From Bigelowiella natans CCMP2755 (Eukaryota > Cercozoa > Chlorarachniophyceae): 64,000 nucleotides of DNA. Every line of letters begins with the position of its first letter. Positions within the stretch are counted from its first letter, which is position 1. A program made the translations under genes and the position numbers. The notes under the pieces were generated by a model, which made no database searches, was not told where the DNA came from, and worked only from the letters and a program-made list of their open reading frames with translations. The DNA is taken from contig ADNK01001014.1 in NCBI GenBank assembly GCA_000320545.1, forward strand, positions 1 through 64,000, given 5' to 3'. Below, piece by piece: positions 58,501 to 64,000 of the stretch.

Positions 58501-61500
58501 AGCTTCATCGTCACGTCTCGTGCATGTACGTCGGTGGTGACGAGAGTAACGATCTTGCGACGCTGTAACTTAGGCAGCTTTCCGCGAACTAGAACCAGAA
58601 GCTTCAGCAGCTGGTCCTTCTGCGTGTCGAGCCATGCCTGAAGCTTGCCTTCCTGTATCGCCTTCTCCGAGGAAGCGGACCACACGATCTGGCTGATGGT
58701 CATAACGATTTGTCCGTAAGACTCCTGGATCCACTCCAAGCGCTCATCAGCTCCTTCCTTGTAGGAATGCACCCCCTCTTTCATGAGCTTCTGCAGGGTC
58801 ACAGCCACTTCCTTCTCGAGATCTGTGAGCCACATCTCTACGCCATGGTTGGAGCGGATAGTTAGCGGCTTATGCAGCTTGATATTCTCGCCTTTGGGAG
58901 AGGTGAATGACATAACGTTGATACCGCCAGGCGCATCCTTGAACTCGAGACGGTAGACAGCTTCGAAGCACTTCTTCAAGTTCGCTTGTACTTTGCTAAG
59001 GTCCTCTGCGTTGGCAAGGATCTCAAGCAGCTCGTCGTTAGACAGGAAGTAGAAGCGAGGGAACTTCTTCCGCTTGGTGGTTAGGTACTCTTCAAGCTGC
59101 TTCTGGACGTTGTCGAGGATCTTGTTGTTCTTGACGATGTTCTCTAGAAGTTTTTTCTGCGTGCCAGCCTCTAAGGCGTTTGCAGCCTCGCTCGCCTGCT
59201 TCATCATATCTTTCCAGTACAAATCGACCTGGGTGAAGGACTTTGTTGCCATGGGCAGCTGCCGGCGGATATCCTGTGCTTGGAAAATGTTCTCTAGGTA
59301 CATCCACTGCCGCATGAGGATGATCCACTCGTCAATCGTTTCCTGGAATTTGAGAAGTTTTCTAGACATTTCCTCTGCCTGAGGGCGGATAGGTTTGACA
59401 TAACGAGAGCCGAGAATCTGGTTGATCTTGACCATTGAGTCATCGAGGGTCGTAAGGATCTCTTCAAGGCTACCAAGGACCAAGATGTCCTTCTGACCCT
59501 TGTGAGGCTCCACAGGAAGAGGTATCCTCTTCCAGTCGTCTGTGAGCGTTTGTAGGTCGTTTGCGACCACGCTCTCCTGACGAGCACGACCTGCGATCGC
59601 GCCGATGTGGTCCTTGTGTTCCATAGCGTTGATCTCTATCAGCTTCTTCAAGTTGAGCTCGCCCTTGGCCATGTCCTCCTTCCACTTTGCATTATTCAGC
59701 AATTTGGCGATTTCCTGCTCATGCTCCCTGGTTAGGAATTCGCATCCAAGCGCAGTGACAATGGGGAGCGTGTTGTTCATACGCTTAACTGCGCTCTTGA
59801 GCGTTGTCGCAACTTCCGTTTGTTTGCCGTCGATCATCCATCGTCGACCAAGCTTTGAAACAATTTTATTGAATTCAGACGCAGCGCTCTGTACGGACCT
59901 AACAGATAAATTCTCGAAGGCTGTTTCCAGCCATTTGGCTTCCTTGTCAGTCCACTGCTTCAACTTAGACCAGAGGGTTAATTTGACATCCAAGTCACGG
60001 CGTGTCTCGCACACATGCTCGAATTCATCAGGGTCCAGGTCCATCTCAAGCTGCCACTTTTTATACGTCTCAGCGCGCTGCTCGATCTCAACGAGTTTCT
60101 TCTGCTCATGCTCGAGAGCCTCGATAGTGTCTTCGATGCCTGTCTCCGGGATGGATCCGAGCTTAGGGTCATTGAGCATCTCCTGCATTTTCTCTGTGTC
60201 TGTCTCAAGGTCTTTCGTAAGCTTGCCCTCAAGTTGCTCTGTGAATTCCTTCATGTACACGTCCATCTTGGTCTCCACCGTAAGCATCGTCTTTGACAGT
60301 TCCTCCTTCATCCTCGCAAGAGTCTCCATCTCATCCCTATCGTCATCCTCGATATCGATCTTGTGAGTCTCCATGAGAACATGAAGCTCTTGGATCTCGT
60401 GGTACCTCTGCATCATCTTATCGTGTCCGTCTTGTACACTCTTCACATGGCCTCGCGTGATCACGAACTCGCCGACATCTTTGGGAGTATACGAAATCTG
60501 CGTGTTGGAAAGTTGGACGTACTTGATAAGAGCATGCACCTTGTCGCGAACGATGCGCGGCACCAGCTCGTGCATGTCGGCGAGCTTTTCTTCTGGGGAT
60601 GGTAGGTATTTCTCCTTGAGGGCCTCAGAGTCGACCGCAATGACACCGACGTTTTGAAGAGTGTTGATATCATTGAAAACCTTGATTTGATCGCGATACT
60701 TGCTGAGCAGTTTATCGAGCGTTTCCTCGTCGGCGTCGTAGAAGCTCTGGACTTGAGTCTTTCTGTTCTCCTCATAGATCTTATTGAACTCGTCCAGACT
60801 CTGCGAGTACGTTTTGGCTTTTCCAAAGGCTGAAGTAAGGGCTTCCTCAATTTGTCGTTGTGTATCAATGATTGAGCGTTCATCGAGAAGAGCGTCACGC
60901 TGTTCAATCTCTGTGTCCTCCTCCTCGAATCTTTCCTCGGGAACGGAGCCTTTAGTGTACTTCATCAACTCCGGGTGTGTGATGAGACGTTGGAAAGACA
61001 TTGCAACTTCGATTGCGCCCACCATAGCTTCGCGGATAGCTTCCTGGAAGTCGTCAACCTGCGGAGTGAATGACAGCTCTTTAGTCTCCTCGTCCTGGAC
61101 AACTTCCACGCTGAATAGCGGTGTGATGTCTGATTCAGGCTCCTCTTTTGTGTCTTCTTGCACCACGTTCTCCAAATCCTCCGCTTCCCCTTCGCCTTCG
61201 CCCTCCTCCTCTTTCTCGGCCTTGCGTTTAGCCTCTTTGGCTGCGATACGTTCGAGCTCCTCTGCCATCCGCAGCGGATTTATCTGCTCCAACACTAGGG
61301 TGAATATTGGGTCTGGTTTTTTAACTTCCTTCTTTTCCTCGAGTGGGTCGATGGTGGCTTCTTCGTCTTTTTCCTCCTCTTCTTCAGGCTCCGGATACTC
61401 AACGTCGGATGCTGCTATCCAGCCTCTGCCATCTTCAAGTTTGAGAAATAGCTGCTTGCCCACGTGCTTACGCTCCACCACTTTTTCGAAATCACGGCCC

Positions 61501-62089
61501 TCCTTCTCTGTTACAGAACAGGCAATCTCTCCAGTGCTTTTGGCGTCCATCGTAGGCGATTCTAGAACCTCGCGGTGTACTGCTTCAGAGCCCTCCTCGA
61601 TACGGTAGTACCACGCCTGCGGGGCCCTCAGATTAGGATCGTTTGTTCTAACTGTCTTTCGGCGTGGAAAGTCGTTGGCAAGGTATTCGACCTCAACCCA
61701 CTTGCGTTTTCCCTCCCGAATGATCCCGCTCACGACCTGGCCCAAGAACCAGCGACCTTTCAAGGATCTTGACTTCACTTCGCATAGATCACCTTTCTCC
61801 CACTCCTTCGCCTTATAGTCGTGGTGCAAATCGTCGACGATGAGGGGGAACTCAATGAGTTCGTCCTCATTCACCGCAGGTTGCTGCGCAAGAGACTCTA
61901 AGACCTCGTTGGAACGTTCTTTGCAGAGAGAAATCAAAGTATCCATCACGAAAAAGTCGACAAGCTGGATGTACTTGGTAAGCTGTCGGCATCTAAGTTT
62001 GGAAACACAAAAATCAATCAAGGAAGATACACATAAAGGCACACACACATAAAGGCACACACACACACACACACACATATTTACTCAAC

Positions 62090-62134
<45 letters not shown>

Positions 62135-63693
62135 CACGTGCACACTGTATGTATTATACTTCGTCCGTTTGGCAGCATGTTCAGCATGGCTGGGCTTCTC
62201 CTCTTTTTTCCTGAAGTTGTTCTGGATCAAGAAGTTCTTGAGGTCATCAGCGCACGCCTTGGTAACAATAGAGCGAACTTTTGCCATCTGCCCGTCAAGT
62301 ACCTTTCCAACTGCTTGCAGCATTTTTTCCTGGCGTTTTTTGAACATTTTGAGCGGCATTGCTTCTATTTCGCCACCATTCTGTTCCTGCATGTAATCTA
62401 TTGGGAACAGTGACATGCGAGAGATATTGAAGCAAAGGAGCTGCAGTTCGGAGAGGGACGGCCGCAAGTGCTTATTCAGCATGTATAGGTTGTTTTTGAG
62501 GAAAGCACGACACTTGTCGTTCTTCTGCTTTCGAATGAACTTGTTCCAGAAATAGAAAACCTTCCATACCTGGAACTGCTTGAAAAATTGGATCTGCTTG
62601 ATTTCCATAAACAAGAAAAATTCACGCTCCCACTGCTGAAGAGAGATGAACTCTGTCTCGCCGTGGTAAAAGTGCGCGACGCCGCGCTTCGACATTGTAA
62701 AGTAGTTGGTGGGGTCAACATGATCGTGTTTGGCGATCTTTAGGTCGTATGGGCCGTGCGACTTAAGGTATACAAAGTCGGTCGACGAAGGGTTCTTGAT
62801 GAGTTTATTAATAAAGTGGAAAGGACTACTTTTGGACATATCCACCTTAGGATACCTGAGGGGAAAAGAAGTAATTCTCACGAAACAGCAATGGAGAGCG
62901 GGAGCCTTGTGAATCTATATAGCTGCAGGTTTTTTGATTGAAAAACTTAGCAGAAATGTTGACAAAAAAAAAATCTTTCCTTTTTACCCTGCAATAAACA
63001 TACACACTATGCACGCACCCTAGCTTCTCGTCGGAGGCCTTGATGGCTGTTTCGTCCTCCGGGAACAAAAGACCGTGCTGGCCATATGTGGCTGTGGGGC
63101 TTGCATCATTTGATTGTAATGATGATTTCGGAGACTTGGAAATAATGTTTTTAATCGACTGCATTCTCTGGAGCGGTCCAAGACCATCAAATCGACTTTC
63201 GAGACGCTTCATTGCAGGTCTCCCATCAAACGACGACGACGACGACGACGAAGATGTAGTAACTGCTTTCTTACTAATAGAACCAATCTTTGTTTCTATT
63301 GGATTAATGGTTGGTCCTAAGAGCGGTTGCAAGCTCCTCGTAACCTAAGGGGTAAAGGGGTGAAAATTCACGTTTTTGTTTTACAATTATTCCTTTCGTA
63401 CCGCCATGATTATTTCGCTAATGGCCAAATCGTATCACGTCACATTACCTGAAGCTCACTGTCCCTCGATGAGTCCTTTTTGTCTCCCGTTGATGATGTG
63501 GGTTTGCCTTCACTCGTTTTGAGTGTCATCTCTTTCTGAGCTTGTTCATTCATGCTACCAGTGCCGCCCCGTCTTGCTGGCTTTCGCATGAAGGTTGCTC
63601 CAGGAGTGAAGTGCTTCCCATGCGTCCTATGTAGGCGCTTGAGAAGTGTGTCGGGGCCTGATGACCCATCCTCCCCATGCGGGGGGCCTTGGC
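49511..63693 (-). CDS. axonemal-type dynein heavy chain, 5' partial
   Basis: Ten exons in matching phase give about 4,330 residues: 63449-63693, 63019-63344, 62160-62855, 56197-61992, 53551-56059, 52320-53407, 52014-52170, 50940-51931, 49731-50800 and 49511-49632. The motor drives sliding of ciliary microtubules. P-loops are clear: GPAGTGKTE (AAA1, with CLDEFNRID Walker B), GPSGGGKST (AAA2), GLTGVGKS (AAA3, with FVDDINMP) and GLGGSGRQS (AAA4). The coiled-coil stalk with the microtubule-binding tip lies around 53570-54440. AAA5/6 and the C-terminal barrel follow, ending GTLSTTGQSTNFVLAIDLPS. The tail carries NPLRMAEELERI and FNKIYEENRK regions, plus an unusual Tudor/Agenet-like module and acidic insert near 61380-61830. 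The N-terminal exons are Ser/Thr-rich. The first exon starts in mid-codon, so at least one more exon lies to the right. An inner-arm, single-headed type seems likely but is inference. Confidence 0.97.
62041..62130. repeat. CA and TA microsatellites in a dynein intron
   Basis: Tandem ataaaggcacacacacac units at about 62034-62077 and a TA run at 62094-62130 lie in the intron between the two large N-terminal exons. Confidence 0.9.
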
Positions 63694-64000
63694 CTGCAGA
63701 GAAGATCTCATATAAGTTATAACTGCCACTTTATGTTATGTTGATGTTATTTCACAGCTCAATCATCTCTGCTTTGAGCCCGCATATCGAATAAGGAATT
63801 TCTCAAGGATGGTCAGATAATAATTTGGAAAAAACAGGATTGGGGTGTAGGGAGCGAGGTGGAATCCGGCGGGGGAGGGCATCGGTTACCAGACATCCCT
63901 CGATGGACGTTTCTATTTTCAAAATCAGATAACACCGATAGATTTAAAATCCGTTTTAGAATCCTACGTCAGGAAATAATGAATGTAAATAGTTTAGAAT
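63694..64000. other. upstream intron of the dynein gene
   Basis: No exon was recognised. The AG acceptor at 63694-63695 (minus sense) shows the gene continues upstream of the window. Confidence 0.5.

Noticed and set aside
1-64000. Search for tRNA, rRNA, CRISPR, intact transposons or viral insertions
   Set aside because: None was recognised by eye. Repetitive arrays are microsatellites or minisatellites without spacers, and no reverse transcriptase, transposase or capsid-like frame was seen.

Overview
The window is nuclear DNA of a unicellular, flagellated eukaryote, most likely an alga. Genes are split into many short exons by GT-AG introns. An axonemal-type dynein heavy chain implies a cilium or flagellum. 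A DUF4281/ABA4-family gene, known from carotenoid (neoxanthin) metabolism in photosynthetic lineages, suggests a plastid. A chlorarachniophyte or stramenopile alga would fit, but the species cannot be fixed from the sequence. All exon models were built by hand from splice consensus, reading phase and family conservation. For most multi-exon genes the exon lengths sum to an intact reading frame, which is the main internal check.

Layout, left to right: an acyltransferase-3/NRF-6-like membrane protein (+, 5' end outside the window); a head-to-head pair of a DUF2306 membrane protein (-) and an ABA4-like protein (+) sharing about 130 bp; a small beta-thymosin/WH2-like protein (-); a nine- or ten-exon ankyrin-repeat protein (+); the ESCRT-III protein CHMP5/Vps60 (-); a DUF218 protein (-); a single-exon Nup98-type autoproteolytic-domain protein (+); a 16-exon GH18 chitinase-like protein with a destroyed active site (-); a SAM-methyltransferase-like protein (+); an SVOP/SV2-like MFS transporter (-); mitochondrial F1 ATP synthase epsilon (+); an unrecognised protein with a discoidin-like C-terminus (-); deoxyhypusine synthase (+, 16 exons); an EF-hand plus double-hotdog thioesterase fusion (+); and a dynein heavy chain (-) running off the right edge.

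The genes do not form an operon or pathway cluster. They are a mix of housekeeping functions (eIF5A hypusination, ATP synthase, ESCRT-III, nucleoporin), transport, lipid or acyl metabolism, and motility. Several neighbours are divergent and probably share promoter space. Between them lie 0.7-1.8 kb islands rich in short palindromes (CTAG, GCATGC), some carrying diverged repeats. Introns are loaded with microsatellites (AT, GT/CA, GA/CT, CTT, ATG). No tRNA, rRNA, CRISPR or intact transposon was seen.

The least ordinary items are the Agenet/Tudor-like module and acidic insert in the dynein tail, the EF-hand/thioesterase fusion, the Nup98 domain that ends at the would-be cleavage site, and the inactive GH18 protein.
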